Positions 21,901 through 32,221 of a DNA stretch of 64,000 bases are shown piece after piece. The stretch covers positions 10,509,501-10,573,500 of the forward strand of contig BSBM01000826.1 of the NCBI GenBank assembly GCA_027924585.1. Direction: 5' to 3'. The translations under genes and the position numbers were made by a program. The stretch's first letter is position 1. Each line of letters opens with the position of its first letter. This DNA comes from Larix kaempferi (taxonomy: Eukaryota > Streptophyta > Pinopsida > Pinales > Pinaceae). The notes below the pieces were generated by a model. The model saw nothing but the letters and a program-made list of their open reading frames with translations, ran no database searches and was not told the origin of the DNA.

Positions 21901-23684
21901 TTGGGAGGAGCAGCATTGTTATTCTGCGGAGGATTGGGAGGTGGAGGACCTTGCTGATGTTGTTGGTGATTTTGGTATTGGGGCTGGTGTTGTTGTGCGT
22001 ACACATGCCCTTGAGCATTGGGGGGATTCTGGGGAGCCGCAGGTGCGGGAGCAGGTTGCGGTGGATAATATGCAGGTGGAGCTGGAGGTGGTCCAGTTGC
22101 TTGCTGGGGTTGTTGGTACCCCTGAGATGGTGGAGGTGTGAGGTTAGCTAGTGCAACCGGTTGTGGGTAATGCATGGGCTGTTGTGGGAACTGCATGGGG
22201 TTTTGTACCGTAGGCTGAGCATAGTATGTAGGAGGTACATATGTTGATGGCGCTTGGCCATAACAATGTTGTGGACAAGAGGGTCCATGAACGTGATGGG
22301 TCTGGTTTGTTGGAGCATAAGAAGTTGTCGCTCCGGAACTAGATGTAGCCCTAGAAAGGTTTGGGGCGGGCATGGTGCTCACCATACTGAAAGGTTTTGC
22401 TTGTGGTGTAATTTGGCCAATAATGCCATCAGCGGCATGTGATGCCCCCGGTGTGTCACCGCGTGCAGAGTCACCTCGTGGGGCGTCAGGTATGATCGTG
22501 TATAGGTAACCTGACTGGGCATAGATAAGATCAAACTGTTGGGCCTTAAGGATGGCCTCCTCTTCAGACTGGGGTCTTTCAGATGCTACATCCTTCGCAA
22601 TGAGGGGAAGGAGGGATTTAAGGAACCAGTCTAAAAAGATTCGATCATCTAATTTGATCTTGCATAGGCTTCGGCGCCGACGCCAATCATGGATATGGTC
22701 AGTGATGTGCGTGGCCGTGTTCTGTCTGCAAGACAGTAGGATTTCGACGCCCGCATCATAGCGGACCGGTAGCTGAAAGAACTGCAGGAAGGTCGAGGCA
22801 AGGGAGGTAAATGTGGAATGCGTCCCATGGGGTTGCTCGATATACCATTTGGCTGCAGAGCCAGTGAAGGTGCGCTGTAATAAACGGAGGCGGACAGAGT
22901 CGTCCACTATGGAGTTGGAGGAACACCATAAATGGAAAGACATGATGTGGTTCTGGGGGTCTTCTCCGGCCTTTCCCTCAAACTTAGGGATGTCAGAGGG
23001 AAGCTTAGTGGGCATATGGGGCCAAGCAGGATCATGCCTGATGGGGTCATTTGTGAGCCTAGCTAAATCTGGCAGGTTGAGACTTGCCATGTATGGTAGA
23101 CTGGCGGATGTGGTGACCGGGGCCGGGACCTGCCTAGCCATTGTGGTATGGTGTAGGGGTCCAGTAGCGCCTATAGGTATGCTAGGTATGGAGGGTATGT
23201 GCCCTCCAAAAGGTGTGGCCTGATATGGGTTAGCACTTCCAAGTGCAACTTGGGTTACACTTGGGTTAGGAATCGCGCTAGGGATTCCTGGTATAGCACT
23301 ACCGAGTGTAACATGGGTTACACTCGGGTTAGGAATCGCACTAGGGATTCCTGGGATAGCACTCCCAAGTGCAACAGGAGTTACACTTGGGTTAGGAATC
23401 GCACTAGGGATTCCTGGGATAGGGTTTGTGGAAACCGAAGGGGGAATGACCCCCATGTTGGGCATGCCCATGAAGGGTGGTGGTCCTGTGGTAGGCATTC
23501 CTGAATGTGGAGTGTTACCCATATTGGGCATACCCAAGGGGGTGGTTGTTGTCGTTGATGGTACTACCGCAGAAGGGTATGCGGATGTCTGACCTATGGT
23601 TAATGTATATAGTGGATCAATTGGTGTTTCAGACATAATTGTGGTTGGTGGTAACTCTGTGGGGTTTTCGGATTCTACCTCCAA
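18951..23684 (-). CDS. Gag-protease polyprotein of the young gypsy element (1577 aa)
   Basis: An uninterrupted frame. Residues ~75-151 are proline-rich with three 21-residue repeats. Residues ~225-395 match a retrotransposon capsid (KLPSDIPKFEGKAGEDP, GSAAKWYIEQP, FLDWFLKSLLP). A long Gln/Pro linker leads to a CX2CX4HX4C zinc knuckle near 615 (CSICGVYGHYTHSC). The aspartic protease near 860 has DEGAS where DTGA or DSGA is usual, then LDYNLLLGRNYMYAMRAV. Further knuckles lie near 1165 (CSLCDELGHPTHQC) and 1225 (CAICGIYGNYSHNC), the last with Asn at the His position. Near 1420 the pre-RT phrase FTDVFTWSDTKIPGLDHTI appears, but the RT itself is missing and an unrelated His/Pro-rich tail of about 130 residues follows. 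The frame likely makes virus-like particles in the cytoplasm. The start is the first Met of the frame, after a 2.1-kb leader. Confidence 0.9.
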   Translation of the reverse strand: MEVESENPTELPPTTIMSETPIDPLYTLTIGQTSAYPSAVVPSTTTTTPLGMPNMGNTPHSGMPTTGPPPFMGMPNMGVIPPSVSTNPIPGIPSAIPNPSVTPVALGSAIPGIPSAIPNPSVTHVTLGSAIPGIPSAIPNPSVTQVALGSANPYQATPFGGHIPSIPSIPIGATGPLHHTTMARQVPAPVTTSASLPYMASLNLPDLARLTNDPIRHDPAWPHMPTKLPSDIPKFEGKAGEDPQNHIMSFHLWCSSNSIVDDSVRLRLLQRTFTGSAAKWYIEQPHGTHSTFTSLASTFLQFFQLPVRYDAGVEILLSCRQNTATHITDHIHDWRRRRSLCKIKLDDRIFLDWFLKSLLPLIAKDVASERPQSEEEAILKAQQFDLIYAQSGYLYTIIPDAPRGDSARGDTPGASHAADGIIGQITPQAKPFSMVSTMPAPNLSRATSSSGATTSYAPTNQTHHVHGPSCPQHCYGQAPSTYVPPTYYAQPTVQNPMQFPQQPMHYPQPVALANLTPPPSQGYQQPQQATGPPPAPPAYYPPQPAPAPAAPQNPPNAQGHVYAQQHQPQYQNHQQHQQGPPPPNPPQNNNAAPPNRNPDRNPKQPRNNNLRTNHPCSICGVYGHYTHSCPHLERARQLWTNDAHRQGQAAPQPPPNPPPPQHQPLVLQNPFPNQGVVNTQPLAPPQGNVPPQQITYAAPDQPMFDSGTHHLLMMSTPAANLQTRRNQYGSTSEAPPTDKNTNVNPTDQTLRIPPAPLDGASKAPHFPLRRINSNPNARAASNYNIIDDLAQSPAAMSALEVLKNCPSQRKTLLSAIGAIDPNDSQLIEFDSDQSEPRLPSSLAFQVSVSVRNLVIHRCIIDEGASTCVMSTFVWQNLGSPTLQQSTTALRAYDGRSAQPQGLLANVPVQLAGKTVLIDIEVINAQLDYNLLLGRNYMYAMRAVASSVFRTMQFPHEGRVVKVDQLTYYDPKAPATPENVLPMVEQHVCGATTSFISSVGPGLYSEAPMTSTFQAFPPLSPETQVANLCTLSQTPGNQPSLLPKPPLVPSHIGVTPIHTIPFLFPPSGVVSAPVMATLSLPGLTLGLPVWYITPPVPPPTPNVILQPVQPIVTSTQPPPGITTPSSSTNPPPFVKPTGGRGPQPYTAVPPPKAVKPPPVFRAPPKCSLCDELGHPTHQCPQLPTLQEHMQMLDDDPNIPVVKLDPNPMPRDKSLRTNHPCAICGIYGNYSHNCPDIPDYRAALYEMNNLDLETAPPTIEEIYPPASSSSGEINTIYMISSTTTTSSLDLTTQSSRNDEEVLETPTPFDYPGEDMHHRPYFLPEETSSTTATQSATESKDFLPTKIDWLTDPMADISPVIHIDISDPLGSLHTITLGASHSEHEIGEYQRLFQEFTDVFTWSDTKIPGLDHTIYTVSTGYPFVRSAPSIDTLYTHVQPFQIDEETTCPQHGGRPKTLLTRHHRDPRRRYWGHPPHKGNPRSSYHHFSMPPQPTASWYNNPPAVAQCPIDLSLRQHLHHIDASELGGIIDYLDPGIGGMINHFELSPSSLSQHLNEPIVQTNTYVIHNHKPHAHSMGAGH
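23232..23423 (-). repeat. Three in-frame 63-bp repeats in gag
   Basis: The encoded unit is IPGIPSAIPNPSVTxVxLGSA, three times over with few changes. The period is a multiple of three, so the frame is kept. Confidence 0.9.
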
Positions 23685-25306
23685 ATCAAAGGTGAAGTGG
23701 GGTATGTCAGAATCGGATGACCGTCTAAATGATCGACGATGTGTCGAATCAAGGGATAATGCTCTGCGTCCGTGACGTGGAGAGCCAAGTGGACTAAACT
23801 CTGGGAGTTCACCCCGTAGACGACGAGAACGTCTAGAATTCTCAATGGTGAGAAAATGTTTTTTATGTAAAAATTTGTTTTAAGTATCAGGTGGTGATAT
23901 ATATGTAAAAGACTCAAAACCCTAATGCAACCAAGGGTGCAAGAAGGGGAGTGAAAAAAGAAGGCTCACAGGCCAAAAAATCAATCCTCAAAAAATGCAC
24001 TTATTCTAGCAGCTGTGCTACAATAAGTGGAGGAATGCAACAACCGGTCAGAATACCAACATGCAAGCGGCTCCTAGAAAAAATAGGTGTAACTAGACTC
24101 AAAAGGTGGTAAAGATCATGCAAACACCTAATCTAAAAGTATTGTGACTCAAACAGACGATATCCCCTGCAAGGTGATGAAATCCAAGTCAGACAATATG
24201 AATGTAGAGACAACGGCTAGATATCCCCCTACCGGGAGGGACACCGGGTAATCAATCCTAAAAAGACAGGCTACTAGGATACTCCGTTCATGACGCGTCG
24301 AGAAAAGGTAAATCTGCCGTTTGGTCCTTTGATCGCAATATCCCAATACAGGGATATCCCGAGAACTGCGAATGGTAGCCCTTCGGTTACTGAATGGGTT
24401 TCGGTATCCCACTCAGGCTTCCGGAACCATCCTCGCGACTTCAACCCTCCTAGGGGAGAGGCCTTCCCACAAACCGGTTGTGACCGCGCCAAAAAGTACT
24501 AAGAGATTTTAGCTCCCTAATTGGACAACTTCTATGTCTCAGATGTATGAACTGAGGGGTGTTATTGGAACACCTATCCCCCCAATACTACCTAGCTACA
24601 AGAATTCTTTTCGTGTTCCCCAAGTGGGTTTAAGAGTGTGTTCAAATTAGGGTAAGTTTTAAGTCTTAGTTCAATTAAGTGATCGTGTGAGTGCACGTGA
24701 GGTGTTGTAAACTGAACTTGAAAAAATTAAATGCTTTAAGGGAATTTTTTCAAAAAATAAAGGACTTTTCGAAAAATAACAAGCAAATATTTAAGACTTT
24801 TTTCACTAAAAGGAATTTAAATGCTTTTTCAAAAAATAACTCAAAAAACAAAGGATTTTTTGGATTTATGAAAGCAAATAATAGACTTTTAAAAGAAATA
24901 AATGGATTTCTTTGTTCAAGGAAATTGCTAAGGGCAAAATTCCAAAGAAGTAAACAGGAAATTTTTTTAACCTAGATAAAAATGCAAAATAAGTCTTTCT
25001 TTCACCTTCTTGAAAATTTTTAAAAAGACTTCTAGATGTGCATTCTAAATAGTAAAAAAAAATTTCTATGGCTGTAAACAATGCTGGAATTTTAATACTG
25101 GAAAATATGAGCCAAAATGGGTGAACTGAAGTGATAAATAACACTAAAATACAATATTAGATAAATTTCTATGGAAAATTTCTTAAATCTAATAGCATAT
25201 TTGGATTCCTTGATCGAAAGCACCCAATTTGAAAAAAAAAATCGTTTCAAACGGAGTTCGGGAGAGGGAGATATGGTCGTTTGAAAATTGAGCTGCGCGG
25301 CCAAAA

Positions 25307-25570
25307 AATGACATGGACCGCGCGGGTTTTGGACCAAAAGTCGCGATGGACCGCGCGGGTTTTGGGCCAAAAGTCGCGATGGACCGCGCGGGTTTCTGTC
25401 GCACAGTCGCGATGGACCGCGCGACTGTCTGGAAAAAAGCCGCGATGGGCCGCGCGGAAAAACGCAGAAAAGTCGCGATGGACCGCGCGACTGTCTGGAA
25501 AAAAGCCGCGATGGGCCGCGCGGAAAAACGCAGAAAAGTCGCGATGGACCGCGCGACTGTCTGGCAAAAA
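25307..25570 (-). repeat. 33-bp minisatellite, eight units
   Basis: Eight contiguous 33-bp units begin at 25307, 25340, 25373, 25406, 25439, 25472, 25505 and 25538. The core is GTCGCGATGGACCGCGCG. From unit 4 on, two unit types alternate (ACTGTCTGG type and GGAAAAACGC type), giving a 66-bp higher-order period. The length is a multiple of three, so frames run through on both strands. Confidence 0.95.
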
Positions 25571-25761
25571 ACCGCGAGGCGGAAGCCGTGCACGGAAACC
25601 GAGAAACGAACCCGAAAATTGAAAATTTTGGGCTGTTTATGGGGCCAAATCTCAGAACAGCAATGGATCTACTGTCTAAGATGGCAGATCTATGGATCTA
25701 AAGGTTAAAAACTCAAAATAAACTAAGATTTAAAGGCAAAATTAGAGATCTAAAGTTCAAA

Positions 25762-25778
25762 CCAAAGCGGAGTCGCCA
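25762..25778 (-). other. Primer-binding site of the young gypsy element
   Basis: On the minus strand TGGCGACTCCGCTTTGG starts five bases after the 5' LTR. It begins with TGG, as expected for pairing with a tRNA 3' end. From memory it resembles sites used by Tat/Ogre-type elements. Confidence 0.7.
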
Positions 25779-25783
25779 AAAAC

Positions 25784-26510
25784 TGTTGGCTCGGTTTTGC
25801 AACCAAGCTTAGTGCTATGGGCACCTACTAACTAGTAGTAGCAGTTTCAATAGAAATAAAAATCATAAACTAAATAAACAATACTTTTCATGGATCTAAG
25901 CAAGAATCTAAGCAAATAATTTAAATCTTTCAAAAATCAAGAACAAGAAACATAATAAATAATTTTTTTGTATTGAAAAGTGGGGGGCAAGCAAGTGCTT
26001 GCGATATTACCTCCAATGGTGAAGGTTGATGTTGAGCAACTCCCAAGATGAGTAGCTCCAAACTCCAATAGGTCTCTTTCTCCAAGGTTGCTTCAATGGC
26101 TAAAAGTGCTCAGGGGAGATTTCAGCAGCATAAGGATGAGATAATGGAAGGATGTGAAATGAGGAGCCCCTACCACCTTTTTATAGGTTTTGGTGGTGAG
26201 GAATACCATTTGTGGTTTTGTGGAAACCAATGGTATTGACCAACATAGTTTAGGTATTTTTCCCTCCTTTTTCCTTTTTTGAATAAAAATAATATTTTAA
26301 TTCCCTTTTTAATATTTTTGGGAATTTGGACCCTTTTTGAGGGTTTTTTATGATTTTCTTGGAAAAATAATCTTTTTTAATGGAAAAAGGGGTGTACCAA
26401 GGTCTTTTGGTGACCTTTTGTTGGTTTCAGAGGCTCAGATGGTGGAAAAGTGGACAAATGGGTCATGTGAGTAAGGAAATGAGCTAGTGAGCACTTTTTA
26501 GGTGTTAACA
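25784..26510 (-). repeat. 5' LTR of the young gypsy element (727 bp)
   Basis: Partner of 15981-16707 at a constant offset of 9803 bases. Confidence 0.95.
26176..26185 (-). promoter_or_regulatory. TATA box in the 5' LTR
   Basis: On the minus strand TATAAAAAGG lies in the middle of the LTR, a fitting place for the U3 promoter of the element. The same site sits at 16373-16382 in the other LTR. Confidence 0.6.
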
Positions 26511-26792
26511 ATAAGAGCATTGAAACTGTAACAAAATTTTTCCTTGATTGCTTGAGTCTACATCCATTGATCCTAGTTGTTGTGAACCATTTATGTTCAC
26601 CTCCCAAACTCTTTCATATCTTGTGAAGGATTTCTTCTTTTGCTCGTGAGTTTTCCGTTGTATGGGGGATTGAAGTAGTGGACGCACAAGTGGAGGGACC
26701 TAGTTATTGGTTCAAATGAGTTGCTGACAAGAGGTTGTATCTTGTACTTCTTGTTTACATTAATAGAAATACTCATTTTCTCGTCCATTTAT
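26511..26792. other. Old sequence between two insertions, left piece
   Basis: This stretch continues at 35566-35880 once copia 2 and one copy of its target duplication are removed. Its plus strand (AGTGGACGCACAAGTGG, then TTGTATCTTGTACTTCTTG) looks like the tail of a degenerate LTR, but no partner is seen. It shows no AP2 domain, although it abuts the ERF fragment when the young gypsy element is taken out. Confidence 0.4.
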
Positions 26793-27443
26793 TGTTACTT
26801 TTTTCAGAAATTTCAATTTGATCTAAGATCTTAACTGAGAGAATAACATGTACAACATATCTACAGCATATCAATCATGGACATAATAATGAAAACACAC
26901 AAGAGACATAGAGTTTCACCGGGGAAAACCAAGAAGGTGAAAAACCCCACAACTTCCTCAGAGATAGATAGAGCAATGATAAAACCAAAGTAAAAGAGAT
27001 AGTATTCTCCTAGTAGCTGATCCTCCTCCTCACATGTGTGCCACTTTCCAAGTGATGGAAGAGTGAGTAATGAGATGATCAAATAGAGATCTCTCGATCT
27101 CTATTTATACTTGTCATGTCCTTCCCAATAAAACAGTGGGGCCGTCTTGTCTAACTTAGCCTAATAACCCATGGTTACATTAATTCGGGCCGACCCCACA
27201 CTTGGTGGTCTAATAACCCATTTACTTACATGACTCATACAGGGCCGACCCCATCAAGGTGGTCTAATAACCCATCAAGTATAAGTTATTTCACTTACAA
27301 TATAAATGATGACACTTCCGTAAAGAGGAATAATAACATCTCTATAGGAATAAAAACACTTCGGTATAGAGGAATAATAACATCTCTATAGGAATACAAT
27401 ATACATGGGTAAAATACATTCCGAAGTTACATATACATCAACA
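26793..27443 (-). repeat. 3' LTR of copia 2 (651 bp)
   Basis: It starts TGTTACTTTTT and ends ATCAACA. It is longer than its partner mainly because a ~45-bp phrase about AATAATAACATCTCTATAGG is doubled near 27330-27400. Confidence 0.9.
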
Positions 27444-27457
27444 CTCCCTCTTAACTA
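27444..27457 (-). other. Polypurine tract of copia 2
   Basis: On the minus strand TAGTTAAGAGGGAG lies directly before the 3' LTR. Confidence 0.65.
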
Positions 27458-27639
27458 GGAAGGTATTTCTCGACACAGATCTACTGAAAAGTCTTCTTTT
27501 CTGGATCATCATCACTAGATAATCGTCATCAAATCATAATCATCGTCACTGCTACTGCTATCTCAATCAACATCCGATCTACTTGTCATAGGAAGTTCTA
27601 CAGAGCCAGTCCGTTTTCATACTGGATGCAGGCCCACCA

Positions 27640-30160
27640 CCTACAGGTCTTCATCATCACTGTCCATACTGTGGAATCCTCAGGACTTATTACGTGCATC
27701 ACAAAACCTCGGAAGAGCATCCAAGTTGTTATGTGTGTCACAAAACCTCGCAAGAGCATCTAGGTTGTTACGAGCACATGGATCTACTTGTCGGATCTCC
27801 TAGGGCTGTATTATATGTGATTGTCACAAACCCTTAAAAGAGTGTCTTTCCCAACAAGATCTCTAAAGAGCATCTGAGGCCTTTTACGTGTCTAGCACAA
27901 CTTGTCCGGATCTCCAGGACTTATTACATGTGACCCCTACCACAAAACCTTCAAAGAGTGTCTTGACTAGCAAGAACTCTAAAGAGCATCTGAGGCCTTT
28001 TTCATCCTGCCTAGGTCTCTAGGGCGTATTACATGTGCTCATGGAAAAACCTCGAAAGAGCATCCCAGGACAGATTACGAGTACACAGCTCAACCTATTG
28101 GATCTCCCAGCACTGGATTAAATGCCATAGGACAAAACCTCGAAAGCACGGGGGGTTCACTCAGTGAACTTGTTACATAGCACGATCGTTCGCATGATAT
28201 TAAACAATATCCCTAATTTCAATAAATATTGGAAAATTCCTCCTAAATTTTTATTGTTGAACCCCCCTCCCAATATGCATTTCCAATTAACAAAACCCCT
28301 AGTTTCACCAAATATTGTATGTATCCATTTTTATCAACCCATTTTTAATACCCCCTTTATATCATATTATGAAGTTGTAACAAATAGGAGCCCTAACACA
28401 TAGAAGTATAAGCAAACATTATGCTAATAAAATAAAAGTATAATGCTAATAATGATACCACCATAATTGTAGGGGTGATTGATCAATTTGTAGCTTTAGA
28501 TAGTGGAAGACCCAACGAAATGGTATTGGTGAAGGAAAAATGCATAAAAGGAAACTCGGTCAATATATCAACATAACAAAGAATTTAAAAGGATGATAAT
28601 CCAATTGTTAGTGCAATGCTCAGAAAATATGATAATTGCAAATGTTTCACACCACAACCTGCCAATCTACCAATTTTATATCATGTAAATATAAGTGTAG
28701 CTATAGAGAGCTCATGTTTTCTATAAGCTTAATAAATTAACTCTATAAAATTGAAAAATTGAAACCCTTTCGTGGATGGACTCCCATACCTTCCTATCAA
28801 AACAAACATCATTGATGTTTGAACCCAAATAAACATAGAAAAATTTATCTTACTTTCCAATAACACCATATGATCATGTGCATATCCTGGATTTGGGTCA
28901 TTCACAAGATGCAATGAATTTGCTCCACTTTAACAACATTTAGTTACCTTTTCTTGCGTTATATCTATTTTTTTTATCTTTATAGGAGAGGGGAAAATAT
29001 CCATTGTTAGGTTTCAAGCATGCAATAGTTATAAAGATACATAGATGGTGAAACTTATATGATACCATTTCATGGTAACGATAACACATAAGGTATGCAA
29101 ATAAGGGTTTAGATTTTCACCTGTGTTGATGTCACTTCCAACACAATACTAAGATGATTCCTTGAATATAAGAATTGAAATTACAATTATGAATGTGCCA
29201 AATATAACTCAATCTAACAACCATTCGTAACTGGCAATGTGAAAATGTTAAAGAAGAATACAAAAGTTGAAAGAAATATTTAGTCAAGAAAGATTGATCT
29301 AACTTTTCTTGGTTCCAGTGAGCCAAGAAATATTGATCTCACTTTTCTTGGTTGTCATGGATAAAGGTTTGATTGAATCTCAATACCAACCTAAATCCCA
29401 GCGTAAAAAATGAAGAGTTAGATCTTTTTCTCGAATGCCTACAAAAAATACAATACAATTGTTCAACTCCAAAAATCTCAATTACGTACATCTCTTAACT
29501 TATAGATGAAAACCAATATAGCATGAATTCAAACCAAGCCTAAATTAGCTATTAAATGAGGATTTCTCAAGGCCAGTAATCCAAATAGACTTCCATTGAT
29601 ATTACATTGGTACACTATTATCAAATTTATGCAAAACTTAGGATCATAAGCAATATCAAATAAAAATGGAGGGTCCTTAAGTTTTAGGTGGGTATGAATT
29701 GAGCCCATGATTTGGAGGTATGAATCCATCCCACGATTTGGAGGTTATTCCTAAACCCACCCAAATAAAATAACCCCCAATATTTATATCACTATGTCAA
29801 ATTTAAAACCCCCCCTTGACCCCTTAATATAAGACAATATATTTTTGATATTTTTAAGAGAATTCAAACCCCCAATATGAATGGACGTGATATGATATTG
29901 CCTTGCTAGTGAACCCCCCGTGCTCGAAAGAGCATCTGCCAGATATCCCAGGACGAGATTACATGCCATAGGAAATACCTCGAAAGACTATCTGCAAATA
30001 TCCCAGGGCCAGATTATATGTCCTCCCAAAGAAAAACCTTGAAAGAGCGTTTTTCAGATATCCCAGGGCCACATTACATGCCATAGGAAAAACCTCGAAA
30101 GACTATCTGCAAACCTCCCAGGGATGGATTATATGCTTATCTGCACAACCTTTTCCACGG
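27640..30160 (-). repeat. ~55-bp tandem repeats in copia 2, split by the hAT-like element
   Basis: Repeated phrases of the type CCTCGAAAGAGCATCTG and CCCAGGGCCAGATTACATG recur every 55-60 bp at 27690-28146 and again at 29923-30150. The nested element at 28147-29922 interrupts the array. Confidence 0.8.
28147..29922. mobile_element. hAT-like non-autonomous DNA transposon (1776 bp)
   Basis: The two ends are perfect 15-bp inverted repeats, CACGGGGGGTTCACT. An 8-bp target duplication CTCGAAAG flanks them (28139-28146 and 29923-29930). Eight-base duplications and CA-G-rich ends are typical of the hAT superfamily. The interior is AT-rich with runs of C or G near both ends. The longest frames are under 80 codons and none resembles a transposase, so it would have to be moved by an enzyme supplied elsewhere. 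Confidence 0.85.
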
Positions 30161-30164
30161 CCAC

Positions 30165-30620
30165 AGAGTATCAACCTGATACTCACCATACATCATCCTG
30201 ATGTACACATGATCATCCTGATCATCATCACTGCATCGTCCTGATGCATGTCATTTGGAGCAACATACTAAAGCTCGTCATCCATGATCATCCTGATCAA
30301 ACAATGTATCCACCTGATGCATACCAAGTATCTACCTGATACATATCATCATACATGATGTATCCATCTGATACATACACAGATACATGATCCACCTTAT
30401 CATACAATGTATCCATCTGATATATATCAACATACATGATCTACCTGATCATACAACGTATCCACCTGATACATATACAGATACATGGTCCAAGCATCCA
30501 ACATGATACATATACATATACATGATCCAACTGATCATAACAAGCATCAATGTGATGCATATACAAATATATCAAGCATCCAACATGATGCATATACAGA
30601 GCAGTAACTGGAGCATCATC
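30165..30620. repeat. Degenerate short tandem repeats (GTATCCACCTGATACAT type)
   Basis: Phrases such as ATACATGATCCACCTGATCA and GTATCCACCTGATACATA recur every ~50 bp with many variants. It lies between the RNase H end of copia 2 and its 3' LTR. Confidence 0.75.
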
Positions 30621-30709
30621 CTGATGCTCATCATTCAACGCTTACTTCCACAGCCATGTGAAGGATCCTCCTCTCACCATGCTTGGAATGGCTCTAGCAA
30701 TTGTGTCCA

Positions 30710-32221
30710 TCACTTCTTCCTCGAAGTGTCGTCAATATAAAGAACACCAAGCCTCTCCCTGAAGTACTCAAACTTCACTCTAGCTAGTGGCTTTGTCAGC
30801 ACATCTACAATTTGCTCATCCGTCGCAACATACAGGAGCTTCACTGCTCCTCTCTGCACCATATCCCTGATATAGTGATATTTGATCTCAATGTGTTTCA
30901 ACCTATCATTGAACACCGGGTTCTCAGATAGTTGCACACAACTTTGGTTGTCACAATAGATACCAATAACATCCAATAGGAGATCAAATAGATTAGACAG
31001 TAGCTTTCGGAGCCATACTGCCACACAACTAGCCAAACAAGCTGCAACATACTCTGCTTCGACTGTTCTCAGTGCTACACAGGACTATTTCCTGCTAAAC
31101 CAAGAGATCACACCTGATCCCATACTGAAGCAGCACCCATAAGTGCTCTTCCTGTCTGCAGCACTGCCTACCCAATCTGAATCAACATAACCCTGCAGGT
31201 TAAACTTTTGATTCACATCATACTTGATCCCATAATAAACCGTACCCTTCAGGTACCTCAGAATATGCTTTATAGCAACCAGGTGAACACCTCTCGAATA
31301 CATCAGGAACTAGATCAATGTGTTCACCGCAAAGCAAATATTTGTTCTCATGTTCATAAGGTACATAGAGGACCCAATCATCTGACGATACATAGTGACA
31401 TCAACCGGCTCAGATGAAGCATCACACAGAAGCTTCAGGTTCGATGCCATAGGTGTGGCCTTGGCCTTGTAGTCCATCATCCCCAATCTCTTCAAAATCT
31501 CTACTACATACTTTCCTTGTCCAAGGAAGATCCCATCTGCACTCTGCCACACCTCCATGCCTAGAAAATAGTGCATCATCCCCAAGTCCTTCATCTCAAA
31601 CTTGGCAGCAATCCTCCTCTTCGTGTCGGCAATCAATCTATCCTCACCTGTTACAAACAGGTCATCCACATACAATAGTAGTATCACTGGATTTCCTTCC
31701 TCAACCTTGTAGTAAAGGTTGGAATCCGCTTTACTCTTAGTAAATCCCAAACTGGATAGAAAGCTGTCTATCCTACCATACCAGCCATACAAGGATTATC
31801 AGGTCCTAGGAGCTTGCTTCAAGCCATACAAGGATTTCTTCAACTTGCACACATATGACGCTCTGTCATGTGTCTCAAAACCAAGTGGCTACACCACATA
31901 CACTTCCTCCTCGAGTACACCATTGAAGAAAGCTATCTTGACATCCCTCTGGTGTATCTTCTACTTCATCACTGCAGCTAGAGCAAGTATTGATCTGATG
32001 GAAGTGTATCTGGCTATAGGAGCAAAAGTCTCTTCATAGTCTATCCCCTCTTTCTGGTAGTAGCCACAAGCTACAAATCTCACTTTGTATTTCTCTATGC
32101 TACCATCTGTAGCATGCTTGATCTTGTAGATCCATTTCGAAGTCACAACATACTTCCCTTCAGGTCTTGGGACTTCATCCCAAACATCATTCTTCATGAT
32201 CGATTGGTACTCCTCAATCAT
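30710..32221 (-). pseudogene. Copia 2 reverse transcriptase and RNase H
   Basis: RT motifs are SKWIYKIKHATDGSIEKYK, FAPIARYTSIRSILALAA, SLYGLKQAPR and the catalytic LLLYVDDLFVTG. RNase H motifs are YVDSDWVGSAADRKS, VEAEYVAA and IYCDNQSC, with a C-terminus TKPLARVKFEYFR. The whole stretch stays in one frame but contains several stops: 31961-31963 (usual Trp position), others where copia proteins usually have Gln (near 31090, 31307 and 31890), and a pair near 31795 caused by an ~18-bp insertion that copies neighbouring sequence. Non-functional. Confidence 0.9.

Larger units (their letters stand above)
23685..25783 (-). other. 5' leader of the young gypsy element
   Basis: About 2.1 kb between the primer site and the gag start. 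It holds no convincing gene. Much of it is AT-rich (24680-25250), with a sharply GC-rich minisatellite at 25307-25570. Confidence 0.7.
15981..26510 (-). mobile_element. Young non-autonomous Ty3/gypsy-type element (gag-protease only)
   Basis: The element is complete: 727-bp LTRs at 15981-16707 and 25784-26510 that I find identical on reading through both, TG...CA ends, and a 5-bp target duplication ATAAG (15976-15980 and 26511-26515). Next to the 5' LTR is the primer site, next to the 3' LTR a polypurine tract. One long frame (18951-23684) encodes gag and protease. No RT, RNase H or integrase motif is visible anywhere between the LTRs, so movement would depend on a relative. The primer site TGGCGACTCCGC and tandem repeats after the coding region recall the Tat/Ogre branch of gypsy, from memory. 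It inserted into an ERF-type coding sequence. Confidence 0.93.

Noticed and set aside
20233-23504. Multiple plus-strand frames opposite the gag-protease gene
   Set aside because: They are antisense shadows of a proline-rich, GC-biased coding region.
25189-25708. Overlapping 106- to 134-codon frames on both strands over the 33-bp repeats
   Set aside because: They result from the repeat length being a multiple of three and from GC-rich units lacking stops. Nothing supports translation.
26511-26792. The N-terminal half of the broken ERF gene across the young element
   Set aside because: The frame rejoins over a few codons, but the translation shows no AP2 domain and looks like an old LTR tail.
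27690-30150. A CRISPR-like pattern of ~55-bp periodic phrases
   Set aside because: The units are degenerate, contiguous and inside a plant retrotransposon, with no distinct spacers. It is an ordinary minisatellite.
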